Source: Paraburkholderia caffeinilytica (GTDB taxonomy: Bacteria; Pseudomonadota; Gammaproteobacteria; Burkholderiales; Burkholderiaceae). From it: a stretch of DNA of 64,000 bases. The stretch lies in contig NZ_CP031467.1 of assembly GCF_003368325.1 (NCBI RefSeq), forward strand, positions 248,001 through 312,000, given 5' to 3'. Each line of letters begins with the position of its first letter. Position 1 is the first letter of the stretch. Both the position numbers and the translations under genes were made by a program. Below the pieces are notes generated by a model, which saw only the letters and a list, made by a program, of their open reading frames with translations, did no database searches and was not told where the DNA came from. Below, piece after piece: positions 8,286-15,871 of this stretch.

Positions 8286-8990
8286 TCACGGATCGGGATC
8301 GCCGAGACTGGCTGCGCGCAATCGGTCGACATCGAGTATGGCGATTTCCCCGGATTTCAGGCTCACTATGCGTTGGCTTTCGAGGTTCCTGAGCAACTGA
8401 TTCGTGGTCTGCCGCGACAGCGACACCATCGAAGCCAGGCTGTCTTGCGAGACCCTGATCCTGCTCTGCGCGGCGTTGAGGCCGCCATACCCGCCCGCGA
8501 TCATCAGCAAACGGTTCGCCACGCGCTGTGCCGCGGGCAACAGGGTCATCGCTTCGGCGTTCTCGAACGAAACCCGAAGTCTTTGCGCCATCAACAACGC
8601 AAAATCGCGCCAATATCGAGGTGTGGAATCGAGCAGGTCTCGCAGCGCGGCCTCGGGCACGTGCAGCAGCAGCGTCCGGCTGACGGCGGTGGCGTCGTTC
8701 GGCCGTGGCAGCCCATCGAACATCGAGATTTCCCCCACCCATGCAGTCGGTCCGAGCACCGCAAGCAAGGCCTCTTTCCCATCCACCCCGACTGTGCCGA
8801 AAGCGAGCGCGCCGCCCAGCACGGCGTACAGGCCATAAGACTGTTCGCCGCGCCGATACAGGAATTGGCCTTTTTCCAGCGTGAGCAGGCCGGCATGGCC
8901 GATCAGATAGTCCCGCAACTCGACGGGCAGGCCCTGAAACCATGAGGTCGTTTCGAGTTGTGACCGGTAGCGGTGCAGGCTGGATTCCAT
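8286..8990 (-). CDS. Crp/Fnr-family transcriptional regulator
   Basis: 234 aa. An N-terminal cyclic-nucleotide-binding-type beta-roll (about residues 15-130; KGQFLYRRGEQSYGLYAVLGG, then GEISMFDGLPRPNDATA) is followed by the dimerisation helix and a C-terminal winged HTH (about 150-220; VSQDSLASMVSLSRQTTNQLLRNLE). No N-terminal cysteine cluster is seen, so it is not an Fe-S FNR type. It is divergent from the class II aldolase gene at 9200 with a 209-bp shared promoter region. A CTGTC-N8-GACAG inverted repeat at 9003-9020 lies just upstream of the start and could be its site. Effector unknown. Confidence 0.88.
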   Translation of the reverse strand: MESSLHRYRSQLETTSWFQGLPVELRDYLIGHAGLLTLEKGQFLYRRGEQSYGLYAVLGGALAFGTVGVDGKEALLAVLGPTAWVGEISMFDGLPRPNDATAVSRTLLLHVPEAALRDLLDSTPRYWRDFALLMAQRLRVSFENAEAMTLLPAAQRVANRLLMIAGGYGGLNAAQSRIRVSQDSLASMVSLSRQTTNQLLRNLESQRIVSLKSGEIAILDVDRLRAASLGDPDP

Positions 8991-9002
8991 CGGCGCGTCG
9001 AC

Positions 9003-9020
9003 CTGTCGGGTATCTGACAG
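9003..9020. promoter_or_regulatory. Inverted repeat in Crp/aldolase divergent promoter
   Basis: CTGTC (9003-9007) and GACAG (9016-9020) separated by 8 bp, 12 bp upstream of the regulator start codon. Dyad size fits a Crp/Fnr dimer, but the sequence differs from TGTGA or TTGAT consensus half-sites. Weak candidate. Confidence 0.3.
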
Positions 9021-9199
9021 ATTTTAGGCGGCTTCGCGAACATCATGTGGACTCACACCGTACGACGCGATGACTTCAGCCTCTGCAGCACCTGCTGCAC
9101 CTGCTGTGCCGCGGGGCCGAATGAGCGATCTCGCAAGGCGTCGTCTCAGGTTGTTCCAGGTTGTTCCATTGCTTGATTCATCGAATAAGGAGTGTCGAC

Positions 9200-9967
9200 G
9201 TGGCCTCATCTGTTGTCAGTCTGAAGAACGACGTTTCACCCGCCGAATGGGAAGCGCGCGTCAATCTCGCCGCGGCCTACCGTCTCACGGCGCTGTTCGG
9301 GTGGGACGATCTGGTGTTTACCCACATCTCGGCGCGCGTGCACGGCCCCGAACACCATTTTCTGATCAATCCGTACGGCATGATGTTCGACGAAATCACC
9401 GCGTCTTCGCTGGTCAAGATCGACCTCGACGGCCGCAAGGTTTCCGAATCGCCCTATGACGTCAATCCGGCCGGCTTCACGATCCATAGCGCGGTGCATA
9501 CGGCACGCGAAGACGCCCTGTGCGTGATGCACACGCACTCGGTCAACGGCGTGGCGGTGTCGGCGCAGGAAGCGGGATTGCTGCCGCTCTCGCAGCAGTC
9601 GCTTGGGGTGCTGGCGTCGCTCGGCTATCACGACTACGAAGGCATCGCACTCAACGAAGCCGAGAAGCCCCGTCTCGTTCAGGACCTCGGCAGCAACACT
9701 TATCTGATGCTGCGCAACCACGGCCTCCTGACGGTTGGCGCGACGCCGGCGGACGCCTTCGTCGCCATGTACTTCTTTGAAGCGGCCTGCATGATTCAGG
9801 TGCGCGCTCAATCCGGTGGCGGAAAACTGACGCCGATTCCACAGCCGATTCTCGCGGGCATCAAGGATCAGATCCGGATGGCGACGCGGGGCGTCACGCC
9901 AGGGGCGCTGGTTTGGCCCGGACTGCTGCGTCGGCTCGACCGCCGCAATCCCGGATACGCCGACTAG
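9200..9967 (+). CDS. Class II aldolase/adducin family protein
   Basis: 255 aa from a GTG start at 9200, chosen because AAGGAG lies 8 nt upstream; the TTG at 9161 has no such site. Metal ligands of the class II aldolase fold are visible: H111 and H113 in MHTHSVNG and H174 in LRNHGLLTVG. The fold covers fuculose- and ribulose-phosphate aldolases and epimerases as well as many uncharacterised members acting on small hydroxy-acids. The subgroup here (FGWDDLVFTHISARVHG) resembles adducin-like proteins of unknown substrate. Next gene downstream is a ketopantoate-reductase family enzyme, 130 bp away on the same strand. Confidence 0.85.
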   Translation: MASSVVSLKNDVSPAEWEARVNLAAAYRLTALFGWDDLVFTHISARVHGPEHHFLINPYGMMFDEITASSLVKIDLDGRKVSESPYDVNPAGFTIHSAVHTAREDALCVMHTHSVNGVAVSAQEAGLLPLSQQSLGVLASLGYHDYEGIALNEAEKPRLVQDLGSNTYLMLRNHGLLTVGATPADAFVAMYFFEAACMIQVRAQSGGGKLTPIPQPILAGIKDQIRMATRGVTPGALVWPGLLRRLDRRNPGYAD

Positions 9968-10097
9968 CGCGGTTCGCTCGCATCATGCGCGAAGGCGTGT
10001 GCCACGCGAACGGCGTAAGCCTGTATCGAGCATCATGTGCCGCGTTTGCCGATTCAACGCAACGCGGATGTAATGGGTAGGTCACCTGAGAACCTGT

Positions 10098-11120
10098 ATG
10101 GCAAAAATCTTCATCTACGGCGCCGGCTCGATTGGCTGCTATGTCGGCGGACGGCTCCTTGCCGGGGGTAGCGACGTCAGTTTCATTGGGCGCGCACGCG
10201 TGGCCGACCAGTTGCGCAATCAGGGCATCACGCTGTCGCGGCACGACGATAGCCGCTGGCACGTGCCGCCGGAGCGAATCGACGTATCGACGGAGGCGGC
10301 CGGCGCCGCCGCTGCCGATCTCGTGCTCGTCACCGTCAAGTCCGCCGCGACACCCACGGCCGCGGCGGAACTGGCGAACGTGCTTCGCCCCGGCACGATC
10401 GTCGTGAGCTTTCAGAACGGCATAGGCAATGCGGACGTGTTGCGCGCCGCGCTGCCACAGCACACGGTGCTGGAGGGGATGGTGCCATTCAATGTCGTCG
10501 AACGCGGCCCTGGCGGATTCCATCAAGGCTCGGCGGGCAAGCTGGAGATCAGACATACGCCTGCCATGCAGCCGTTCGTCGACGACTTCAGGAAAGCGGG
10601 TCTGCCGCTGATCCAGCACGCCGATATGTTGCCGGTGCAATGGGCGAAGCTGCTGCTCAATCTCAACAATGCCATCAACGCGCTGGCGAACCGCCCGTTG
10701 AAGGAGGAACTCTCGCAACGCGCCTACCGCCTCTGCCTCGCCATGGCGCAGAAAGAAGCGCTCGCGCTTCTGCAGCGCGCCGGCATCCGGCCAGTCAAAG
10801 TGACGCCGTTGCCCACGTCCTGGATACCGCGTGTTCTCAGCGTGCCCGATGCGTTGTTCGAACGGCTGGGCCGCGCGATGCTGACGATCGATCCGCTCGC
10901 GCGCTCATCGATGTCCGACGATCTGGCGATGGGGCGCGCCACGGAAATCGACTGGATCAACGGCGAAGTCGTGCGCCTCGCCCAACGCCTTGGGCAAACC
11001 GCACCGGTCAACGCACGGCTATGCGAACTCGTGCGCGAAGCCGAGCGGGCCGACGTGCGTCCTTCATGGTCGGGTAAAGCGCTGCTGGCTGAGATGCGGG
11101 CTGCAGCACCGCATGCCTAG
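10098..11120 (+). CDS. panE: 2-dehydropantoate 2-reductase (KPR/ApbA family)
   Basis: 340 aa. The N-terminal Rossmann motif G8-A-G-S-I-G13 binds NADP(H). The family active site is visible: FQNGIGN (106-111), Lys184 and Asn188 in QWAKLLLNLNNAINAL. The reaction is NADPH reduction of 2-dehydropantoate to pantoate in coenzyme A synthesis, although Burkholderiaceae carry several paralogues and not all are PanE. Its position after an aldolase-family gene may indicate a different 2-keto acid. At 340 aa it is longer than E. coli PanE (303 aa). The two genes could form one transcription unit with the aldolase. Confidence 0.8.
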   Translation: MAKIFIYGAGSIGCYVGGRLLAGGSDVSFIGRARVADQLRNQGITLSRHDDSRWHVPPERIDVSTEAAGAAAADLVLVTVKSAATPTAAAELANVLRPGTIVVSFQNGIGNADVLRAALPQHTVLEGMVPFNVVERGPGGFHQGSAGKLEIRHTPAMQPFVDDFRKAGLPLIQHADMLPVQWAKLLLNLNNAINALANRPLKEELSQRAYRLCLAMAQKEALALLQRAGIRPVKVTPLPTSWIPRVLSVPDALFERLGRAMLTIDPLARSSMSDDLAMGRATEIDWINGEVVRLAQRLGQTAPVNARLCELVREAERADVRPSWSGKALLAEMRAAAPHA

Positions 11121-11138
11121 ACCTGTCTTCCGGCAAGG

Positions 11139-11897
11139 CTAGAATCGGTATCCGATTCCCAGGAACACGATCACCGGATCCGCCGTGATGCGCGTCTTGT
11201 TGGACAACACCGTCTGACCGTTGGCGGCCACGGCACTGACTGTCGCATTTGTCTTGAGAAACAGATACGTCACCGACGCAGTCGCGTACCAGTTCTTGCT
11301 GATGTTATAAGAGGCGCCCACGTCGAACGCCGGGTTCCACGACGGACTGAGCGACGCCTTGACCTGGCCGCCCGGCCCTGCGATCTGCTGCAACGCCCCG
11401 CTGAATGTCGAATTGAGATTGGTATGCGAGTACCACGTATAGTTCACGCCGACACCGGCGAAGGGACGCAGCTTCGCCTGTGCGTCGAAGAAGTAATACT
11501 TCAGGAACAGAATAGGTGACCACGAGCGCGTGGTGGCAAGCGGCGCCAGATTCCCCAGATTGAGCGATGGGCCGCCGGCACCGAACGGCGCGGCGTTGCC
11601 CTGCGCATAGAGCTTGAGCTTGGGCGGTATGCCCGCCGCCAGGTCAACCGCGATATTGTCCGTAACAAAATAAGTCGTCGAGAGCTCAAAGGTGGCCGTG
11701 TTATGTATCTGACCACCCGTTCCCGAAGACGTGAACGTGCCCAATGCCGAACTGCTCTGCAGCGATGTGGCGGAAGACGGGCCGAAATCGAGCCACGCCC
11801 CGCCCGCGCTGGTGACGAGACTGCCTGCGCTCTGCCCCATCGCATTCGAACATATCGCGCCTGGTATTAAAGCCAGGCATGCAAGTCTTTTTATCAT
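11139..11897 (-). CDS. OmpW-family outer membrane protein
   Basis: 252 aa. A signal peptide of about 21 residues ends at SNAMG-Q. The mature protein is an 8-stranded barrel type with alternating strands and terminates in VIVFLGIGYRF, the C-terminal Phe that BAM recognises. Family signatures are FELSTTYFVTDNIAVDLAAG and LRPFAGVGVNYTWYSH. OmpW proteins form narrow hydrophobic channels for small hydrophobic compounds. GGAGGAGAT lies just upstream of the start. It follows the etf/acyl-CoA dehydrogenase operon by 68 bp on the same strand, so it may be co-transcribed and supply a lipophilic substrate; this is inference. Confidence 0.88.
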   Translation of the reverse strand: MIKRLACLALIPGAICSNAMGQSAGSLVTSAGGAWLDFGPSSATSLQSSSALGTFTSSGTGGQIHNTATFELSTTYFVTDNIAVDLAAGIPPKLKLYAQGNAAPFGAGGPSLNLGNLAPLATTRSWSPILFLKYYFFDAQAKLRPFAGVGVNYTWYSHTNLNSTFSGALQQIAGPGGQVKASLSPSWNPAFDVGASYNISKNWYATASVTYLFLKTNATVSAVAANGQTVLSNKTRITADPVIVFLGIGYRF

Positions 11898-11965
11898 ATC
11901 TCCTCCAACTTATTTCGCATTACATATCAACAATTTCTCATCGACGGCTTTTTCAGCCGCACAGA

Positions 11966-13756
11966 TCAGAACTGCTCGATCGGCAGGCTCGCCCCGCTCG
12001 ATGCGCCGCTGCGAATCGTCTCCAGAAGCGCATTCGCTTTGGGCAAGACCTTGTCGGCATAGAAGCGTGCCGTGGCGAGCTTGGTGCGATGAAAGTCCGG
12101 GTCCTCATTCGCCGCGCTTTTTACCGATGCAACGAGCGCGGCGCGCCCCATCTGCCAGCCGCCGCACACGTAGCCGGCGAGCATCAGATAGTCGACGGAA
12201 CTGGCAAGCGCTGCGTCAGGCTGGGTCGCCAATGCGTGCAGCATCCAGGCGGTGGCCTCGTCGAGCGTCTGTGCACCGGCCGCGAGCGCTGTGCCGACAG
12301 ACACCACTTGCGTATCCGTGCTGCGTGCGAGCGCCAATGCGGTCTCACGTATCTCCGCGACAAGATCGGCCATCCCCGCGCCCTGATCCGACGCGAGCTT
12401 GCGGCCTGCCAGGTCGGCCGCCTGGATGCCGGTGGTGCCTTCGTAGATCGGCGCGATTCGAGCGTCGCGCAGGAACTGGCATGCGCCCGTCTCTTCGATG
12501 TAACCCATCCCGCCGTGCACCTGCACACCCAGCGACGCAATCTCGACGCCCAACTCCGTGCACCACGCCTTCAACACGGGAATCAGCAGATCGACACGCA
12601 CCTGGCGACGCGCGCGCTCACCGGCGTCGGCGTCACGATGCGCGCGGTCCATGTCCGCCGCCATCACGTACGCGAAAGCACGCATCGCTTCGATCTGCGA
12701 TTTCATCGTCATCAACATGCGCCGCACATCCGGGTGATGGATGATGGCGACGGCGTTAGCCGATTTGCCGCCTGCGAGCCGGCCCTGGACGCGTTCCTTC
12801 GCGTATTCGCGGGCCTGCTGGTAAGCGCGTTCCGCCATCGCGAGCCCCTGGATTCCCACCTTCTGCCGCGCCTCGTTCATCATCGTGAACATATGTGCGA
12901 GACCTTTGTTCTCCTGGCCCACCAGGTAGCCGATCGCCCCACCCTGATCGCCGAAGCTCATCACGCAGGTCGGACTCGCGTGAATACCGAGCTTGTGTTC
13001 GAGAGACACGCAGTGCACGTCGTTGCGTTGTCCCGGAGAGCCGTCGGCATTCAGCAGGAACTTGGGCACGACGAAGAGCGATATGCCGCGCACGCCCTCC
13101 GGCGCGTCCGGTGTGCGTGCGAGGACGAGATGAATGACGTTGCCCGTCATGTCGTGATCGCCCCATGTGATGAAAATCTTCTGACCGTAGAGGCGATAGT
13201 GGTCGCCTTCAGGCACCGCCTTCGTGCGCACGGCGGCGAGATCCGAGCCCGCTTGCGGCTCGGTCAGGTTCATGGTGCCCGTCCACTCGCCGCTGACGAG
13301 ATTGGGCAAGTAGCGTCCCTTGAGTTCTTCGGAGCCGTGCTGCCGCAGTGCCTCCGTGGCTCCTGCCGTCAACAGCGGACACAATGCGAACGCCATGTTG
13401 GACGAGTTCCACATCTCGACCGTCGCCGCATGCAGCAACTCCGGCAGCCCCTGGCCACCGAACTCGGGGTCGCCGGACAGACCGCACCAGCCGCTCTCGA
13501 CGAACTGCCGGTAAGCTGCCGCGAAACCGTCCGCCGCCACGACGCCGTCCTTCGTCAGGCGCGCGCCCTGCTCGTCGCCGGACTTGTTGAGCGGCGCCAG
13601 CACTTCGGTTGCGAGTTTGGCCGCTTCGTCGAGCACAGCCTCGGCGAGCTCGGGATTCACTTCCTCGAAGCCCGGCAGCGAAGACAACTCGTCAAGACCG
13701 GCCAGTTCCGTCATCACGAAGCGCATGTCGCGCAGCGGTGCAATATAGGTGCTCAT
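11966..13756 (-). CDS. Acyl-CoA dehydrogenase, ~600-aa (FadE/DmdC-like) type
   Basis: 596 aa; the second of two adjacent ATGs (13756) has better spacing from GGAG. Motifs include MNLTEPQAGSDLAAVRT and FITWGDHD in the middle domain and GGMGYIEET near residue 430. A C-terminal extension of about 150 residues is typical of the DmdC and AidB-related long acyl-CoA dehydrogenases. FAD-dependent alpha,beta-dehydrogenation of an acyl-CoA is the family reaction. It is preceded by etfA and etfB with short gaps (14 and 15 bp), a natural pairing because ETF takes its electrons. Chain-length specificity cannot be read from the sequence. Confidence 0.9.
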   Translation of the reverse strand: MSTYIAPLRDMRFVMTELAGLDELSSLPGFEEVNPELAEAVLDEAAKLATEVLAPLNKSGDEQGARLTKDGVVAADGFAAAYRQFVESGWCGLSGDPEFGGQGLPELLHAATVEMWNSSNMAFALCPLLTAGATEALRQHGSEELKGRYLPNLVSGEWTGTMNLTEPQAGSDLAAVRTKAVPEGDHYRLYGQKIFITWGDHDMTGNVIHLVLARTPDAPEGVRGISLFVVPKFLLNADGSPGQRNDVHCVSLEHKLGIHASPTCVMSFGDQGGAIGYLVGQENKGLAHMFTMMNEARQKVGIQGLAMAERAYQQAREYAKERVQGRLAGGKSANAVAIIHHPDVRRMLMTMKSQIEAMRAFAYVMAADMDRAHRDADAGERARRQVRVDLLIPVLKAWCTELGVEIASLGVQVHGGMGYIEETGACQFLRDARIAPIYEGTTGIQAADLAGRKLASDQGAGMADLVAEIRETALALARSTDTQVVSVGTALAAGAQTLDEATAWMLHALATQPDAALASSVDYLMLAGYVCGGWQMGRAALVASVKSAANEDPDFHRTKLATARFYADKVLPKANALLETIRSGASSGASLPIEQF

Positions 13757-13770
13757 CATGGTCTCCGGTT

Positions 13771-14718
13771 TCAGTCCTGTTGCAGTTTGTCGAGTTCACC
13801 GGACAACTCCGGCAAAACCTTGAAGAGATCGCCGACGATCCAGTAATCGGCGACCTGAAAGATCGGCGCCTCCTCGTCCTTGTTGATCGCGACGATCACC
13901 TTCGAGTCCTTCATGCCGGCCAGATGCTGGATCGCGCCGGAGATGCCGACCGCGATATAGAGTTGCGGCGCGATGACCTTGCCGGTCTGGCCCACCTGAT
14001 AATCGTTCGGCACGAAGCCGGCATCCACGGCTGCGCGTGACGCGCCGACCGCCGCGCCCAGCTTGTTGGCGATGTCCTCCAGCAGTGCGAAGTTCTCGCC
14101 GGAGCCCATGCCCCGGCCGCCCGAGATCACGCGTTGCGCGGCTGTCAGCTCCGGGCGCCCGGAGCGGGTCAGTTGCTGGCTCACGAACCGTGAGCCGGGA
14201 ATTTCGGCGGCCGGCGCGAGCGGCTCGATCGCCGCCGCGCCGCCTTCGGCAGGCGCCGCGGCAAAGGCTGTCGTGCGTACGGTAATGACCTTGACGCGGT
14301 CGGCGCTTCGCACCGTCGCCAGCACGTTGCCCGCGTAGATGGGGCGCACGAACGTATCGGCGGACTCGACGGCAACGATGTCGGAAATCTGCGCGACGTC
14401 GAGCAGCGCGGCCACGCGCGGCATCGCGTTCTTCGCGGTCGTGGTGGCGGGCGCCAGCACGTGGCTGTAGTCGGCCGCGACCGTCGTGATCAGCGCGGCC
14501 AGGTTCTCGGCCAGCGGATGGGCGTAGTGCGGCGCATCGGCAACCCGCACACGCTTCACGCCGGCGATGCGTGCAGCCTGTTCGGCCACGGCGGCGCATT
14601 GCGATCCGGCGACGAGAACATCAATGTCCTCGCCAAGACGCGCAGCGGCGGCGACCGTGTTCAGCGTTGCCGCCTTCAGCGTCTGGTTGTCGTGTTCTGC
14701 AATAACGAGTATGGACAT
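13771..14718 (-). CDS. etfA: Electron transfer flavoprotein alpha subunit
   Basis: 315 aa. The N-terminus [20 protein letters not shown] and the C-terminal FAD-binding region ([16 protein letters not shown] and [20 protein letters not shown]) are signatures of EtfA/FixB. The central [14 protein letters not shown] (about 200-213) is the nucleotide-binding motif. Together with EtfB it carries electrons from acyl-CoA dehydrogenases to ETF-quinone oxidoreductase. It sits between etfB and the dehydrogenase gene. Confidence 0.95.
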   Translation of the reverse strand: MSILVIAEHDNQTLKAATLNTVAAAARLGEDIDVLVAGSQCAAVAEQAARIAGVKRVRVADAPHYAHPLAENLAALITTVAADYSHVLAPATTTAKNAMPRVAALLDVAQISDIVAVESADTFVRPIYAGNVLATVRSADRVKVITVRTTAFAAAPAEGGAAAIEPLAPAAEIPGSRFVSQQLTRSGRPELTAAQRVISGGRGMGSGENFALLEDIANKLGAAVGASRAAVDAGFVPNDYQVGQTGKVIAPQLYIAVGISGAIQHLAGMKDSKVIVAINKDEEAPIFQVADYWIVGDLFKVLPELSGELDKLQQD

Positions 14719-14733
14719 GTTTCCCTCTTCCGG

Positions 14734-15483
14734 TCAGATGACGTGTGCGACGTTCTTCAGTTTGGCCACGAGGTCCGCGGCGTCGGCGACGCGCATGCTC
14801 GCCTCGCGTTTCGCCGGCTCCGCGAGCTTCAGCGTCGCCAGCCGCGGTGCGATGTCGACCCCGAGGGCGGCGGGCGTCACCACGTCGAGCGGCTTCTTCT
14901 TCGCCTTCATGATGTTGGGCAGCGTCGCATAGCGCGGGGTGTTGAGCCGGAGATCGGCCGTCACGACGGCAGGCAGATCGACCTCGAGCGTCTCGAGTCC
15001 GCCGTCGATCTCGCGCGTCACGGTCGCCTTGCCTGCTTCGACGCTCACCTTCGAGGCGAAGGTCGCCTGCGGCCAGCCGAGCAGCGCCGCAAGCATCTGG
15101 CCGACCTGGTTCGCATCGTCGTCGATGGCCTGCTTGCCGAGCATCACGAGTTGCGGCTGCTCCTTGTCCACCAGCGCCTTGAGCAGCTTCGCCACGGCGA
15201 GCGGCTGCAACTCCGCGTCGGTCTCGACGAGGATGCCGCGATCCGCGCCGGTCGCCAGCGCCGTGCGCAGCGTCTCCTGGCAGGCCTGTATCCCGCAGGA
15301 CACGACGACCACCTCCGACGCCGCGCCGGCTTCCTTCAAACGCACGGCCTCTTCCACGCTGATTTCGTCGAAGGGGTTCATCGACAGCTTCACATTCGCG
15401 ATGTCGACGGCGCTGCCATCGGCTTTCACGCGGACTCTCACATTCGCGTCGACGACGCGTTTGACTGGAACCAGTACTTTCAT
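14734..15483 (-). CDS. etfB: Electron transfer flavoprotein beta subunit
   Basis: 249 aa. The start [19 protein letters not shown], the [14 protein letters not shown] segment, and [20 protein letters not shown] (AMP/FAD contact region) identify EtfB/FixA. C-terminal [12 protein letters not shown] is the usual recognition-loop region for partner dehydrogenases. First gene of the etfB-etfA-acyl-CoA dehydrogenase unit. It is divergent from the MalT-like regulator at 15872 with a 388-bp shared upstream region. Confidence 0.95.
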   Translation of the reverse strand: MKVLVPVKRVVDANVRVRVKADGSAVDIANVKLSMNPFDEISVEEAVRLKEAGAASEVVVVSCGIQACQETLRTALATGADRGILVETDAELQPLAVAKLLKALVDKEQPQLVMLGKQAIDDDANQVGQMLAALLGWPQATFASKVSVEAGKATVTREIDGGLETLEVDLPAVVTADLRLNTPRYATLPNIMKAKKKPLDVVTPAALGVDIAPRLATLKLAEPAKREASMRVADAADLVAKLKNVAHVI

Positions 15484-15871
15484 TGCCTACTCCGTTTGGA
15501 TAAATGACCCCGTCACGCCGGCCAGCTGAACCGGTCGCGCAAGGTTTCGTTCTGTTAGTTCGGGATACGTGCCGCCGGCCCGGATTTGTGCACCGCAATA
15601 CGATTCGCCTCGGCAGGCATGTCTCCTCCTGGGGGTGGTTGGGCGTATCATTTCGTGAGCAAAACACCGGTTCATGCAGGGTCCGCCGAAGGGCGGCTCC
15701 CCCGTGACCGGCTGACTTGACGCACCGTTGTCCAGTAGTGAAACTGCGCGTCTGCTCGCTGGAATCCATAGTGTCTGAGCGCGGCGCCGCGCAATATCCC
15801 CCTTAAAGGGGAGCGCGATTGCATTGACGGGGGATGGCAGTCAGGGTGAACCCGAACGCCTGGAGCAACTG
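15484..15871. other. Divergent promoter region, etfB operon / MalT-like regulator (388 bp)
   Basis: No gene supported; short frames here lack recognisable content. It holds promoters for both directions and a CCCC/GGGG palindrome (15799-15811) listed separately. CTCCTCCTGGGGG near 15621 is the only other notable tract. Confidence 0.5.
15799..15811. promoter_or_regulatory. CCCCTT-A-AAGGGG palindrome upstream of MalT-like regulator
   Basis: Perfect 6-bp-arm dyad within AATATCCCCCTTAAAGGGGA, about 60 bp upstream of the LuxR/MalT-like start. Similar AATAC/ATATC...CCC...GGGG sites occur upstream of the PHA operon (25670-25683) and of the first poxB (near 40100). It may be the binding site of this or a related regulator; inference. 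Confidence 0.4.
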